Assembly (NCBI RefSeq): GCF_023168165.1
Contig: NZ_BQYJ01000017.1
Span: 1-41,753 of the forward strand
Length of the DNA: 41,753 bases
Source of the DNA: Niallia sp. NCCP-28
Lineage (GTDB): Bacteria; Bacillota; Bacilli; Bacillales; Cytobacillaceae
Reading direction: 5' to 3'
Positions 7,675 through 16,202 of this stretch are shown here, in pieces; position 1 is the first letter of the stretch, and every line of letters starts with the position of its first letter. A model generated the notes under the pieces. The model ran no database searches and was not told the DNA's origin. It was given only the letters and a program-made list of their open reading frames with translations. A program made the position numbers and the translations under genes.

Positions 7675-7709
7675 TGTTCGTTAAATAGTTATTTAACGCA
7701 GACTTGATT
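7675..7709 (+). repeat. 35-bp repeat copy A with a perfect 9+2+9 palindrome
   Basis: It begins TGTTCGTTAAAT and ends CGCAGACTTGATT, and is the inverted partner of 6592-6626. Inside it, CGTTAAATAGTTATTTAACG (7679-7698) is a perfect dyad of 9-bp arms around GT, the layout of a dimeric operator or a tyrosine-recombinase core site. Nothing translated starts within reach to the right, which makes a simple promoter less likely here. Confidence 0.5.
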
Positions 7710-7860
7710 TTTTATATATTCATTGCTAATCCGTTCTTCTCTTGTCTGTTAAACGTCAAATAATCTTTTTTTAGTATTTTATTCCCTTTTTGAATTCATA
7801 GTAATTAGTGCTTGGAACCCGCCGCAACCCAACACTTGGTTTTAAAAAATCTAACAACAT

Positions 7861-7893
7861 ATAAAAAAATAGGCAGAGTTTAAAACCTCTGCC
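7861..7893 (-). terminator. hup: HU gene terminator
   Basis: Read leftward, GGCAGAG and CTCTGCC form a stem around GTTTTAAA, followed by TATTTTTTTAT. It lies 12 bp after the HU stop. Confidence 0.85.
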
Positions 7894-7904
7894 ATACATA
7901 GCTC

Positions 7905-8180
7905 TTATGATTTAACAGCATCTTTCAAGTTTTTTCCGGCTTTAAAAGTAGGTGCTTTACTTGCTGCAATTTCTATTTCTTCACCAGTTTGTGGGTTACG
8001 ACCCTTTCTAGCGGAACGTTCGCTAACAGAGAAAGCACCAAATCCTAAGATTTCTACTTTTCCACCATTTTTCAATGCCGTTGTGATTGTTTCCATTACG
8101 GAGTCAACAACTCTAGTTGAGTCTTTTTTCGATAGTTCGGAGCTTTTAGCTACTGCATTAACAAGTTCTGTTTTGTTCAT
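7905..8180 (-). CDS. hup: HU-type DNA-binding protein
   Basis: A 91-aa histone-like protein: [11 protein letters not shown] at the start, the hinge [20 protein letters not shown] with the DNA-inserting proline arm, and [11 protein letters not shown] at the end. Length and motifs match HU proteins, which bind and bend DNA as dimers. The AGGAGG 7-8 bases before ATG 8180 fixes the start. It is monocistronic, with its own promoter (8224-8252) and terminator (7861-7893). HU-type cofactors are also used by many recombinases, so its presence beside the recombinase block may be meaningful, but chromosomal-type HU copies on plasmids are common. Confidence 0.95.
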   Translation of the reverse strand: MNKTELVNAVAKSSELSKKDSTRVVDSVMETITTALKNGGKVEILGFGAFSVSERSARKGRNPQTGEEIEIAASKAPTFKAGKNLKDAVKS

Positions 8181-8223
8181 ATATGTACCTCCTAGGAATC
8201 AGTCCTTCGAATAGGACACTATT

Positions 8224-8252
8224 AGTATTCCACAAACTTTTTTAATTCGCAA
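8224..8252 (-). promoter_or_regulatory. HU promoter
   Basis: Read leftward: TTGCGA (-35), a 17-bp spacer, AATACT (-10), about 45 bp before the HU start. A short dyad TCCTTCGAATAGGAC follows in the leader. The rest of the 345-bp stretch 8181-8524 shows no coding signal apart from the terminator at its left end. Confidence 0.5.
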
Positions 8253-8486
8253 TTATAAAGCTAATTCCCTTGAAGCCTTATTAAAAGGTATTGTCAATTG
8301 AGACAAAATATTTACCATTTAGAAAGCTCTCTTATGGAACAAACGCCCCGTTAGTTTAAGTGAATAAATTCACAATATATTCATTTATACTTCTTCATCC
8401 TTAATAGAAAACTTTTTTGCTTTGCAATATAAGGAATTACAATTAAACACTCACTTCATTAAATTAAAGCAACTATCAATTCTTTC

Positions 8487-8511
8487 AAAAAAACAGCAGC
8501 TTTTTGCTGCT
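8487..8511 (-). terminator. Terminator of the marR1-flavoprotein unit
   Basis: Read leftward, AGCAGC-AAAAA-GCTGCT is followed by GTTTTTTTG, 14 bp after the flavoprotein stop. This marks the left end of the arsenic island. Confidence 0.8.
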
Positions 8512-8524
8512 ATAACAAATCGAT

Positions 8525-9583
8525 TCAATTTTTTAAAAAGCGTAATAGCTTTTGAACTACAAACTTCGAATCAGGTCCCACTCCTCTTATAGTTGCAGAA
8601 GCAAATGTTCGTTGCCCATCTAGTCCCACATAATATAATCCCTTCACTGATGTACTGACACCAGCTTGATGAATTGGTTTCCCATTTATATCAGTTGCAC
8701 CAATATCAGCTAAATGAGGCAAATAACTTTTATATCCGGTTGCAAATATAACTGTGTCCACGGGCTCTTTACTTCCATCTGCCCAAACTACTCCATCACT
8801 ATAAAAAGAAGTAAACATTCGCTTTTGATCTGGATTTCCTTCTTTAATTTTTTCCTTATAATTCCCCAAATCGATAACTGAATTTGATTGTGGAACACTT
8901 TTTCTAAATCTCCAAAATGGAAAATTATCAAACCCTGTAATTCTAATCCAATAGTGAAGATCCAACCCTAAAACTTTTTGTTTTAGTAGTTTAACTTTAT
9001 TTCTTACAGCTAAAGATGTGATACTAATTTCGGAAAGTTCAATTGCAATTTGAACAGCAGAATTGCCGCTTCCTACGACGATATTTCTTTTATTAATAAA
9101 ACTGGTTGGATTACGGTATTCAGAAGAGTGAAATATACGCCCTTTAAATAACTCTATTCCCTTTATATCTGGTATATATGGGTTTCGGAAAGAACCTGTA
9201 GCATTAATAATTGTTTTAGATTGAAACCTATTACCTTTTTCCGTAATTAGTGTAAAAATCTCATCTTCTTTCTCAACAGATACAACCTGCTGATTTCCTT
9301 CTATAGGAAATTGAAAAAACTGAATATAGTCTTCTAAGTATTTTATTACTTCAAATCTAGATGGATATTCATTTGCGTGTTTTGGAAACTTCAATCCTGG
9401 CAGTGATGCGAAAGAAGCAGGTGAAAATAATTTGAGACTGTCATAATAATCTGGCCATGATCCCCTAGCTTGGTTACTTGAATCTAAAATTAAATATTGA
9501 AGTTTATTCTTTTTTAAATAATATCCAGCAGCTAATCCAGCCTGCCCCCCACCAACTACAATGGCATCATAAATTTTACCCAT
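8525..9583 (-). CDS. ArsO-like FAD/NAD(P) flavoprotein monooxygenase
   Basis: A 352-aa two-dinucleotide-domain flavoprotein. FAD is bound at VVGGGQAGLAAGYYL (residues about 9-23) and NADPH at VVGSGNSAVQIAIEL (about 168-182), with the ATGYKSYLPH motif near residue 285. This arrangement is that of the YUCCA/CzcO/ArsO class of NAD(P)H-dependent flavoproteins. ArsO is named only from its recurrent location in ars operons and its reaction is not settled. ATG 9583 follows GAGGAGGCACT. It is 48 bp downstream of marR1 and has a probable MarR operator (9602-9614) just before its ribosome-binding site, so regulation by MarR1 is likely. Confidence 0.7.
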   Translation of the reverse strand: MGKIYDAIVVGGGQAGLAAGYYLKKNKLQYLILDSSNQARGSWPDYYDSLKLFSPASFASLPGLKFPKHANEYPSRFEVIKYLEDYIQFFQFPIEGNQQVVSVEKEDEIFTLITEKGNRFQSKTIINATGSFRNPYIPDIKGIELFKGRIFHSSEYRNPTSFINKRNIVVGSGNSAVQIAIELSEISITSLAVRNKVKLLKQKVLGLDLHYWIRITGFDNFPFWRFRKSVPQSNSVIDLGNYKEKIKEGNPDQKRMFTSFYSDGVVWADGSKEPVDTVIFATGYKSYLPHLADIGATDINGKPIHQAGVSTSVKGLYYVGLDGQRTFASATIRGVGPDSKFVVQKLLRFLKN

Positions 9584-9601
9584 AGTGCCTCCTCTTATTA
9601 C

Positions 9602-9614
9602 TTGTAATTTGCAA
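9602..9614. promoter_or_regulatory. Candidate MarR1 operator before the flavoprotein
   Basis: TTGTAATTTGCAA, an almost symmetric 13-bp dyad (TTGyAAwTTrCAA), occurs 19 bp before the flavoprotein start. The identical 13-mer overlaps the -35 box of marR1 (10117-10129). Two identical copies in front of the two genes of one unit are best explained as binding sites of the MarR product. Confidence 0.65.
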
Positions 9615-9631
9615 ATATATATCCAGTGGAA

Positions 9632-10090
9632 TTATTCCATGATATCCCTGCAGCACATACTTGATTTGGCCATAGACTCATTAAGCAATATAAGTGAACG
9701 GATAACAGTTTCCCTTTCAAACTCATTCATATGTGAAAAAACCTCATCTAAATAGGAACTTATTTGATGATTAATAGTAGTTGCAATAAACTTCCCTTCT
9801 GTGGTTAGAGAAAGGATACTTATCCTTCTGTCTTCAGAATCAGGTGTTTTTTTAACTAGATTCATTTTTACTAAAGATTGTATTTGGCGGCTAAATGTCG
9901 TAATGTCTGTTCCAAGAGTATCTGCAATTTGCTGAATAGAAGGATTATGTTGAATATCAATCTCATAAAGTATTTGACTTTGAATAAGTGAGATTTCAAT
10001 TCCTCCAGCAGTGCAACAATTTTTATTTAACATTCCAAACCGTCTTGTTAATATCTGAAATAGTTCTCTAATATTTTCCAAATTATCCAC
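9632..10090 (-). CDS. MarR family regulator with vicinal cysteines (MarR1)
   Basis: A 152-aa MarR repressor with the usual helix-wing DNA-binding region (SIQQIADTLGTDITTFSRQI, residues about 50-70) and wing TPDSEDRRISILSLT. A Cys-Cys pair stands at residues 25-26 (NKNCCTAGG) and another at 146-147 (SMCCRDIME). Such pairs could bind As(III) or sense oxidants or persulfides; this is inference from the ars context. It has its own promoter (10102-10129) with an overlapping dyad that is repeated before the downstream flavoprotein. A homologue with similar cysteine placement (MarR2) heads the other end of the island. Confidence 0.82.
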   Translation of the reverse strand: MDNLENIRELFQILTRRFGMLNKNCCTAGGIEISLIQSQILYEIDIQHNPSIQQIADTLGTDITTFSRQIQSLVKMNLVKKTPDSEDRRISILSLTTEGKFIATTINHQISSYLDEVFSHMNEFERETVIRSLILLNESMAKSSMCCRDIME

Positions 10091-10101
10091 CTCTATAAAT
10101 T

Positions 10102-10129
10102 ATTATATAAAATAATTTGTAATTTGCAA
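10102..10129 (-). promoter_or_regulatory. marR1 promoter with overlapping operator
   Basis: Read leftward: TTGCAA (-35), a 16-bp spacer, TATAAT (-10), 12 bp before the ATG of marR1. The dyad TTGTAATTTGCAA (10117-10129) covers the -35 box, a position that fits autorepression. Confidence 0.6.
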
Positions 10130-10212
10130 CTAATATATTGTTATTTACCTTTTATTTATTTGTTGGGTATCCATGTAACTTCCCCATCTTATTAAAAACA
10201 CAATATAAATAA

Positions 10213-10242
10213 AGACCTTTAGATTTTTCTAAAGGTCTTTGA
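10213..10242. terminator. Bidirectional terminator ending the arsR1-cdr operon
   Basis: AAAGACCTTTAGA and TCTAAAGGTCTTT make a 13-bp perfect stem around TTTT. It lies 6 bp after the stop of the CoA-disulfide reductase gene and separates that operon from marR1. Confidence 0.8.
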
Positions 10243-10247
10243 TATCA

Positions 10248-11891
10248 TCATTTATTTTTAATATAATTTTGGTAATTTTTATTTCCACCAGAAAGATTAT
10301 AAATATCATTGAACCCTAAGTTACGTAGTACATTTTGTGCAGCATTTCCAGTTACCCCACTATTACAGTAAGTTACTGTAGGTAAATTAGGGTCGAATTC
10401 TTTAGATTTCTCGCGTAATTCGCCTAAAGGAATATTAACGGCACTTTCCACTTTTGATACATTATATTGTTTTGTTGCACGTGTATCAATTACCTGGATC
10501 GTTTCTCCTTTTTCAATTCTTTCTGTTAGTTCTTTCGGTGTAATTAGCTTATTTTTCTTTTCAATAGCATTTTGCAAGGCCATTCCAGTATACATAACTG
10601 GATCTTTTGTTGTGCTAAATGGAGGTGCATAGGCAAGATCTAGGTGGAATAAATCTTCTGCTTTTGCTTTAAACGTCATTGCTGTTACAAAGACATCAAT
10701 TCGTTTATCTACACCTTCTTCACCTACTATTTGTACACCTAAAATTCTGCCAGTTTCTCTATCTGCAATTGCTTTAATAACTAGCTCTTTTCCTCCAAGA
10801 TACTCTGCTCTAGCTGGTTTTATATTATGAAGTATTTCAATATCGTAGCCTTCTTCTAATGCTTCTACTTCATTCATACCAGTTTGCCCGACTGCTAAAT
10901 CGAATACACGTAATATACCAGTTCCTAAAATACCACGGTGTTCCAAGGAACCTCCAGTAATTACATCACCAGCTATTCTTCCCATTTTGTTAGCAGTACT
11001 TCCTAATGGACGATAGATAGGTTTCCCAGTGATAACAGAATAACTTTCTGCCACATCACCAACAGCATACACATTAGGAAGGTTAGTTTGCATTTTGTTG
11101 TTAACTGCTATAGCTCCAGTATCACCAATAGTAACCCCTATTTCCTTAGCTAATATTGTATTTGGGCGAACACCTGTAGCTAATATGACAATATCCGTTT
11201 CAATAGTTTTCCCTGACTTTGTTTGTACGTTCTTCTCATTTATAGAAGTTACTTCATCACTTAAAATTAGGTTGACTCCCTTTTTCACTATATGATCTTC
11301 AACACGTGAAACGATATCTTTATCCATATGTGCCATTACGTGATTACTACGTTGTACGATTGTTACATCTAATCCTCTATGAGTAAGCTGCTCAGCCATT
11401 TCTAAACCTATATAGCCAGCTCCAATAATGGTTGCTTTCTTTGGTTGGTTCGCCTTCATATATTGATCAATTGCTGCTGTATTTTGTATCGTACGTACTT
11501 GGAAAACATTCTCTTTATCAACTCCTGCAATGTCAGGAGTAATTGGTGAAGCCCCTGTTGCAAATACCAATACATCATAAGTGTCTTCTTTTATTTCATT
11601 TGTATCTAAGTTTTTAACTTGAACTTTTTTCTGCTCAGCATCAATCGTAGTTACTTCATGACGGGTAAAAATATCTACGTTGTAGCGTTTCTTAAACCAA
11701 GCTGCACTTCTTGGTGTTAATGTTTCCAGTTCCTCTACTTCTCCACCTAGGAAATAAGGAATACCGCATATAGAATATGAAATGTCATAATCTGCATTAT
11801 AGAGTGTGATTTCCGCTTTTTCATCGTTTCTTCTTGCTTTCGCTGCTACTGATGTACCTGCTGCTACTGATCCTATAATAATAACTTTCAT
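10248..11891 (-). CDS. CoA-disulfide reductase with C-terminal rhodanese domain
   Basis: A 547-aa fusion. Residues 1 to about 440 form an FAD/NAD(P)H reductase of the CoADR class: FAD site IIIGSVAAGTSVAAKARR, a single redox cysteine at C42 in SYSICGIPYFLGG, NAD(P)H site ATIIGAGYIGLEMAEQL, and AVGDVAESY. A rhodanese domain follows (about 455-547) with catalytic C509 in YCNSGVTGNAA. Proteins of this CoADR-Rhd type reduce CoA disulfides, CoA persulfides or polysulfides. ATG 11891 follows GGAGGATATAATTC. It is the last gene of the arsR1-arsB-arsD-arsA-hesB run, 55 bp after hesB and before a strong terminator. Its presence in an ars operon suggests protection of the thiol pool against As(III), or handling of thiolated arsenic (inference). 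Confidence 0.88.
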   Translation of the reverse strand: MKVIIIGSVAAGTSVAAKARRNDEKAEITLYNADYDISYSICGIPYFLGGEVEELETLTPRSAAWFKKRYNVDIFTRHEVTTIDAEQKKVQVKNLDTNEIKEDTYDVLVFATGASPITPDIAGVDKENVFQVRTIQNTAAIDQYMKANQPKKATIIGAGYIGLEMAEQLTHRGLDVTIVQRSNHVMAHMDKDIVSRVEDHIVKKGVNLILSDEVTSINEKNVQTKSGKTIETDIVILATGVRPNTILAKEIGVTIGDTGAIAVNNKMQTNLPNVYAVGDVAESYSVITGKPIYRPLGSTANKMGRIAGDVITGGSLEHRGILGTGILRVFDLAVGQTGMNEVEALEEGYDIEILHNIKPARAEYLGGKELVIKAIADRETGRILGVQIVGEEGVDKRIDVFVTAMTFKAKAEDLFHLDLAYAPPFSTTKDPVMYTGMALQNAIEKKNKLITPKELTERIEKGETIQVIDTRATKQYNVSKVESAVNIPLGELREKSKEFDPNLPTVTYCNSGVTGNAAQNVLRNLGFNDIYNLSGGNKNYQNYIKNK

Positions 11892-11946
11892 GAATTATAT
11901 CCTCCAAAATACAAATTAGAATTACCATATTATTACTTCTATATAA

Positions 11947-12219
11947 TTAGCAATTTTGTTCTGGTAGCCCAGAAAGAACTAATCCACCTTCTGAAAAATC
12001 AAGGACAACATTATCTGTCATATCTTGAACTCGCTCATCCATTGCAACTTGTATCTTATTAATCATTAAGACTTTATCTGTCGTTTCTGGAGAGTCTAAA
12101 GAAACACCTAATTGTGGTCCACAGCATCCTTGACCAGCAAAATAAAACCGAATGCCTTGAGCTCCATTTTCTTTTATCATCTCTAACAGTTTATTTTCTG
12201 CAACTTCCGTAATTTTCAT
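11947..12219 (-). CDS. HesB/IscA-like small protein with vicinal cysteines
   Basis: A 90-aa protein with the HesB/IscA-like fold signature: ITEVAENKLLEMIKENG at the start, GIRFYFAGQGCCGPQLGVSL in the middle and a terminal Cys (GLPEQNC). C32-C33 plus C90 resembles the three-cysteine set of A-type iron-sulfur carriers, but the first ligand position is a CC pair. Its start lies 2 bp after the arsA stop, so translation is coupled to arsA. A role in the pump or in metalloid or Fe-S handling is likely but not defined. Small proteins of this sort recur in Firmicute ars operons. Confidence 0.7.
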   Translation of the reverse strand: MKITEVAENKLLEMIKENGAQGIRFYFAGQGCCGPQLGVSLDSPETTDKVLMINKIQVAMDERVQDMTDNVVLDFSEGGLVLSGLPEQNC

Positions 12220-12221
12220 TA

Positions 12222-14006
12222 TTATCTTCCTCCATCATCAGAAAAGTAATGTTTCTGTATTTGCTTGTAGCCAATAATTTCTTCTGGTTCCCATGGAATA
12301 ATAGCAACTTTATCATTGAGTTCTTTTATCTTTTTCATCCAAATTTTTTCGGCTTGTGCTTTTTGTTCTAAGATGGGATCTGTTGTCTCAGTTGCATATA
12401 AACTCTGATTAATTACCCACCAACTTGTTTTAATATCTGCTCTTAATAGATCTTCTTGTAACCTCTGAGCTTCTAAGACTGGCGTCGCCTCTGCTAGTGT
12501 AGTAATAATCACACTTGTTTCATTCCGGTTACGTAACCTTGGTAATAGCTGTTGGACACTTAATGGTACATCACCATTCGCTTTTTTAATCTCTTTATGA
12601 TAAGATTCAGCAGCATCTAATAACAACAGAGTATGACCTGTCGGAGCTGTATCAATAATAACCACTTCTTCATTAGAACGGCTAACTACCTCAGCGAAGG
12701 CACGAAATACTGCTATTTCTTCCGTACATGGTGAATTTAAGTCTTCTTCAAGGTAAGAAAGGCTATCTTGGTCCATATCATTTTTGGCTTTTTCTAGAAC
12801 TTCTTTTCTATACTTATCTACTTCCACCTCTGGATCAATACGGCTAATTGTTAAATTATCGTGCAAGTTTCCGTCAAACATAAACATGTTTCCAATATGA
12901 GCTGCAGGGTCTGTAGTAGTTAAATGAACTCTCTTCCCTTTGTCAGCTAATCCAACTGAAATAATAGAAGCAAGTGTGGTCTTACCAACTCCACCTTTCC
13001 CCATGGTAAAAATAACTCTATTATTATTTTCATGAAGGTCTTCAACCATTTCCTCGATAGGACTATAATTCAATCCCTTTATTGATGTAGATTCATTTTT
13101 GTTAATATCTTCTGTATCAATAAATAATCTTCTGAAATTAGATATACCTGTTAATGAATATGGAACAAAAGGTAAGAAATACTGGGAAAGTCCATTCAAT
13201 CCTATTGGCATATTCTTTAATGACTGGGATTGGCGTTGGTGAAAAACTTCAGAAATTCTATCACCTTTTGTAAAGCTTTTTAATATACCATTTATAATAA
13301 TCACTTGATTTTTAATACCTATTACTTTTAACTCTTTCGAAGCTCGCTCTGCCTCATTTAGCGAGAACTTTTCTGGCCTAGAAACAAGAATTAATTTGGT
13401 TTGATCTGGGTCAGATAAAACTTGAACTGTGGTTTCATAAACTTCTTTTTTTCTATCCAATCCAGAAAGTGGACCAAGACACGAAGCACCATGAGTTGAT
13501 TCATCTAAATATCCAGTCCAAGCTGTCGGTAATTGCAAAAGCCTTAAGGTATGACCAGTTGGCGCCGTATCAAAAATAATATGGTCAAAGTTTGATACAA
13601 TTTGTGGGTTGGATAATAAGTTCGTAAATTCATCAAAGGCTGCTATTTCTACTGTGCAAGCACCCGATAATTGTTCTTCCATTTGGGCTATAACTATTTC
13701 TGGTAACTTATCACGATAAGGACCAATAACATTATTTTTATAACTTACTGCAGCCTGTTCTGGATCTATGTTACAAATTGATAGACCTTTCACTCCTTTA
13801 ACTTCAGTAGGTTCATTGGATAACTCCATTTCGAATACGTCTTGAAGATTGGAAGCCGGATCAGTGCTTACAAGAAGGACTTTTTTATTCCCATCAGCTA
13901 ACGCTATCGCAGTTGCAGATGCAGTAGAAGTTTTTCCTACCCCACCTTTTCCAGTGAAAAATAAAAATGGGGTACCTTCGAGAGCAAGTGGATTAAATTT
14001 TTCCAT
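12222..14006 (-). CDS. arsA: Arsenite-translocating ATPase ArsA
   Basis: A 594-aa two-domain ATPase. Each half has a deviant Walker A: FTGKGGVGKTSTAS (from about residue 18) and FTMGKGGVGKTTLAS (from about 333). Both also have switch regions FDTAPTGHTLRLL and IDTAPTGHTLLLL. The metalloid-site cysteines are present at C117 (SGACTVEIAAF), C176 (GASCLGPL) and C427 (NSPCTEEIAVF), corresponding to C113, C172 and C422 of the E. coli plasmid protein. It energises ArsB for As(III)/Sb(III) export. The start follows GGAGGAAAACTGGCAC, 16 bp after arsD. The order arsB-arsD-arsA places pump, chaperone and ATPase together. Confidence 0.96.
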   Translation of the reverse strand: MEKFNPLALEGTPFLFFTGKGGVGKTSTASATAIALADGNKKVLLVSTDPASNLQDVFEMELSNEPTEVKGVKGLSICNIDPEQAAVSYKNNVIGPYRDKLPEIVIAQMEEQLSGACTVEIAAFDEFTNLLSNPQIVSNFDHIIFDTAPTGHTLRLLQLPTAWTGYLDESTHGASCLGPLSGLDRKKEVYETTVQVLSDPDQTKLILVSRPEKFSLNEAERASKELKVIGIKNQVIIINGILKSFTKGDRISEVFHQRQSQSLKNMPIGLNGLSQYFLPFVPYSLTGISNFRRLFIDTEDINKNESTSIKGLNYSPIEEMVEDLHENNNRVIFTMGKGGVGKTTLASIISVGLADKGKRVHLTTTDPAAHIGNMFMFDGNLHDNLTISRIDPEVEVDKYRKEVLEKAKNDMDQDSLSYLEEDLNSPCTEEIAVFRAFAEVVSRSNEEVVIIDTAPTGHTLLLLDAAESYHKEIKKANGDVPLSVQQLLPRLRNRNETSVIITTLAEATPVLEAQRLQEDLLRADIKTSWWVINQSLYATETTDPILEQKAQAEKIWMKKIKELNDKVAIIPWEPEEIIGYKQIQKHYFSDDGGR

Positions 14007-14022
14007 GTGCCAGTTTTCCTCC

Positions 14023-14391
14023 TTATTTGTTATCTATTTGGATGAACTGTAATGGAGTTAAAGGTTTCTTTTCCACTAATTCTGTTTCTTCTAATGAATA
14101 CCATTTTGCTAATTCCTCAGTAGTAGGATAGCTGGCTTCCTTTACTATTTCTCCATTTAATATAACTACCGGTAAACAATCTGTTCCTTTTTCATGCAAC
14201 AACTTATTTACTTTGTTATTCTCAACAAAAGCCCCTGGGTCGTTAGCAAGATTAAACCTTTCGATAGAGAAACCCTTTTTACCTAACTGAAATATTGCTG
14301 ATGCAATTCTTGTTAGTTCAGGATCAACTGATGGCCCACATACGCCTGTTGAACAGCACATTGCCGGATCAAATATTTGTACTTTTGTCAT
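14023..14391 (-). CDS. arsD: Arsenic metallochaperone ArsD
   Basis: A 122-aa protein whose N-terminus MTKVQIFDPAMCCSTGVCGP places cysteines at 12, 13 and 18, the As(III)-binding triad of ArsD. A further conserved region DCLPVVILNGEIV follows near residue 75. ArsD takes cytosolic As(III) and passes it to ArsA. The ATG at 14391 is chosen because GGGGAG lies 7 bases upstream and it begins the family N-terminus; the longer open frame overlaps arsB and is not translated from its own signals. It sits 23 bp after arsB and 16 bp before arsA. Confidence 0.95.
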   Translation of the reverse strand: MTKVQIFDPAMCCSTGVCGPSVDPELTRIASAIFQLGKKGFSIERFNLANDPGAFVENNKVNKLLHEKGTDCLPVVILNGEIVKEASYPTTEELAKWYSLEETELVEKKPLTPLQFIQIDNK

Positions 14392-14414
14392 TATTAACTC
14401 CCCTTTATTTCTTA

Positions 14415-15713
14415 TTATGAAAGGATGGAAAGCCACAGATATAAACCTATTAGAGTAATTAATAGGGTTGGAATAGTTAGGACGATACCTGTTTTGAAAT
14501 AAGTACCCCATGATATTTTTACACCCTTCTGAGACAGAACATGAAGCCATAATAAAGTAGCTAATGAACCAATTGGTGTTATCTTAGGACCTAAATCAGA
14601 ACCAATTACATTGGCATAAATCAACCCTTCTCTGATTATTCCAGTAGTATTTGTATCTGCAATTGCTAAGGCATCAATAAGTACGGTTGGCATATTATTC
14701 ATAATGGACGATATAATAGCCGCAATGAATCCCATTCCAATAGTTGCAACGAATAACCCCTGGTCTGCAGTTGCTTGAATAACATTTGAAAGTAAGTCTG
14801 TCAAACCAACATTACGTAGTCCATAAATAACCACATACATTCCAATGGAGAAGAATACAATTGCCCATGGAGCACCTTTAATTACTTTCTTAATAGATAC
14901 AGCAGAGCTTCTTCTTGCAAAAACTAGGAAAATAATTGCGATTACACCAGCGATGATTGAGACTGGAATAGAAAGAAATTCGCTTACGAAATAGCCAGTA
15001 AGTAATACAGCCAATATCACCCAAGATAAACGAAACATTTTCAGGTCTTTGATTGCATCTTGTGGTACTTTTAATTGATTTAAATCATAAACCTTTGGAA
15101 TCCTCTTACGGAAATATAAATACAACACGAGGATACTTGCCACTAAAGAGAATAAATTCGGTACGATCATTCGGGAAGCATATTCTACAAATCCGATATC
15201 AAAGAAATCAGCAGAAACAATGTTTACCAAATTACTCACAACTAAAGGTAAAGATGTAGTATCAGCAATAAAACCACTTGCTATGATAAAGGGAAAAACC
15301 ATCTTCTCTTCTAACTTCAACGCTCTAACCATCGCTAGAACGATTGGCGTTAAAATTAGGGCTGCCCCATCGTTTGCAAATAACGCAGCAACAATTGCTC
15401 CTAATATAGAAACATAAACAAACATCTTTAGACCGTTACCACCAGCAACCCTTGCCATATGTAGAGCTGCCCATTCAAAGAAACCAATTTCATCTAAGAT
15501 TAATGAAATGATTATGATTGCTACGAAAGCCAATGTAGCATTCCAAACAATTCCTGTTACATCGACTACATCATTGAAATCAACTACGCCTACAAGAAGT
15601 GCTAAGATTGCACCGCCGCATGCGGACCAACCGATTGATAGGTTTTTCGGCTGCCAAATAACTAAAGTTAAAGTTAATAAAAAGATAATTATTGCTAGTA
15701 TTGTTTGTAGCAA
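14415..15713 (-). CDS. arsB: ArsB family arsenite efflux permease
   Basis: A 432-aa integral membrane protein of the ArsB/ion-transporter superfamily with about 11-12 helices. Conserved stretches include [56 protein letters not shown] and [20 protein letters not shown]. It exports As(OH)3/Sb(OH)3 and pairs with ArsA. The start is a TTG at 15713, with GGAGG 9 bases upstream and no ATG nearby; the start codon may limit its expression. It lies 15 bp after the arsR1 stop. Confidence 0.94.
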   Translation of the reverse strand: MLQTILAIIIFLLTLTLVIWQPKNLSIGWSACGGAILALLVGVVDFNDVVDVTGIVWNATLAFVAIIIISLILDEIGFFEWAALHMARVAGGNGLKMFVYVSILGAIVAALFANDGAALILTPIVLAMVRALKLEEKMVFPFIIASGFIADTTSLPLVVSNLVNIVSADFFDIGFVEYASRMIVPNLFSLVASILVLYLYFRKRIPKVYDLNQLKVPQDAIKDLKMFRLSWVILAVLLTGYFVSEFLSIPVSIIAGVIAIIFLVFARRSSAVSIKKVIKGAPWAIVFFSIGMYVVIYGLRNVGLTDLLSNVIQATADQGLFVATIGMGFIAAIISSIMNNMPTVLIDALAIADTNTTGIIREGLIYANVIGSDLGPKITPIGSLATLLWLHVLSQKGVKISWGTYFKTGIVLTIPTLLITLIGLYLWLSILS

Positions 15714-15728
15714 AGCTGTTAACCTCCA

Positions 15729-16088
15729 TTAATAACATGTAATTCTTAAACCTTTTTCCTCTAACCAATCAAACTTCTCTCGTTGGCTAGGAACATGTTT
15801 TAATAATTCTCTTACTAATAGGTAGTATTCACTCGTTGTATTTAAAGAATAAACCACCCATTGTCCTTTTCTTTGTTCCTTAACAATTCCAAGGTCTCTC
15901 ATTTTCCGTAGGTGCTGGCTAATAGATGGCTGTGACATCTGAAAAATTTCAACAAATTCGCAGACACAGCATTCTTGTTCAGCCAACATACTTACCATGG
16001 ATAATCTTGTTTTGTCTCCTAAGAGTTTTAAAATATTGGCTGTATCCTTTACATCTATTACCTTTAAAGATTTATCTTCTTTTATCAT
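15729..16088 (-). CDS. arsR: ArsR family metalloid repressor (ArsR1)
   Basis: A 119-aa winged-helix repressor: ILKLLGDKTRLSMVSMLAEQ, metal site ECCVCEF (C40, C41, C43) at the start of the recognition region, HTH MSQPSISQHLRKMRDLGIV, and wing KEQRKGQWVVYSL. As(III) binding to the CCxC cysteines would release it from DNA. The C-terminal C118 (RITCY) may add a ligand. It is the first gene of the ars operon, behind a promoter at 16133-16160. It is a close paralogue of ArsR2 just upstream (same ILKLLGDKTRLS, CCVCEFV and KEQRKGQWV stretches), evidently a tandem duplication. Confidence 0.95.
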   Translation of the reverse strand: MIKEDKSLKVIDVKDTANILKLLGDKTRLSMVSMLAEQECCVCEFVEIFQMSQPSISQHLRKMRDLGIVKEQRKGQWVVYSLNTTSEYYLLVRELLKHVPSQREKFDWLEEKGLRITCY

Positions 16089-16132
16089 TTTTATCCACCT
16101 CCCTTAACAGACTAATAATAATTTATATAAAC

Positions 16133-16160
16133 ATATTATTATTTACTTATATAAAGTCAA
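16133..16160 (-). promoter_or_regulatory. arsR1-arsB operon promoter with AT-rich dyads
   Basis: Read leftward: TTGACT (-35), a 16-bp spacer, TAATAT (-10), about 45 bp before arsR1. Two palindromes, CTTATATAAAG and TTTATATAAA, lie within and just after it, as expected for ArsR operators. Confidence 0.6.
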
Positions 16161-16202
16161 AAAATAGCCTTTATTGACTCATGTAGTAAACAAGTACTTT
16201 GC

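Noticed and set aside
8331-8365. GGAACAAACGCCCCGTT tract resembling GGAACAAACGGGACG at 27276
   Set aside because: The shared part is only about ten bases and could be chance; no element boundary is visible at either place.
14392-14550. N-terminal extension of the arsD frame
   Set aside because: It overlaps the arsB coding end, lacks a ribosome site, and the ArsD family begins at MTKVQIFDP.
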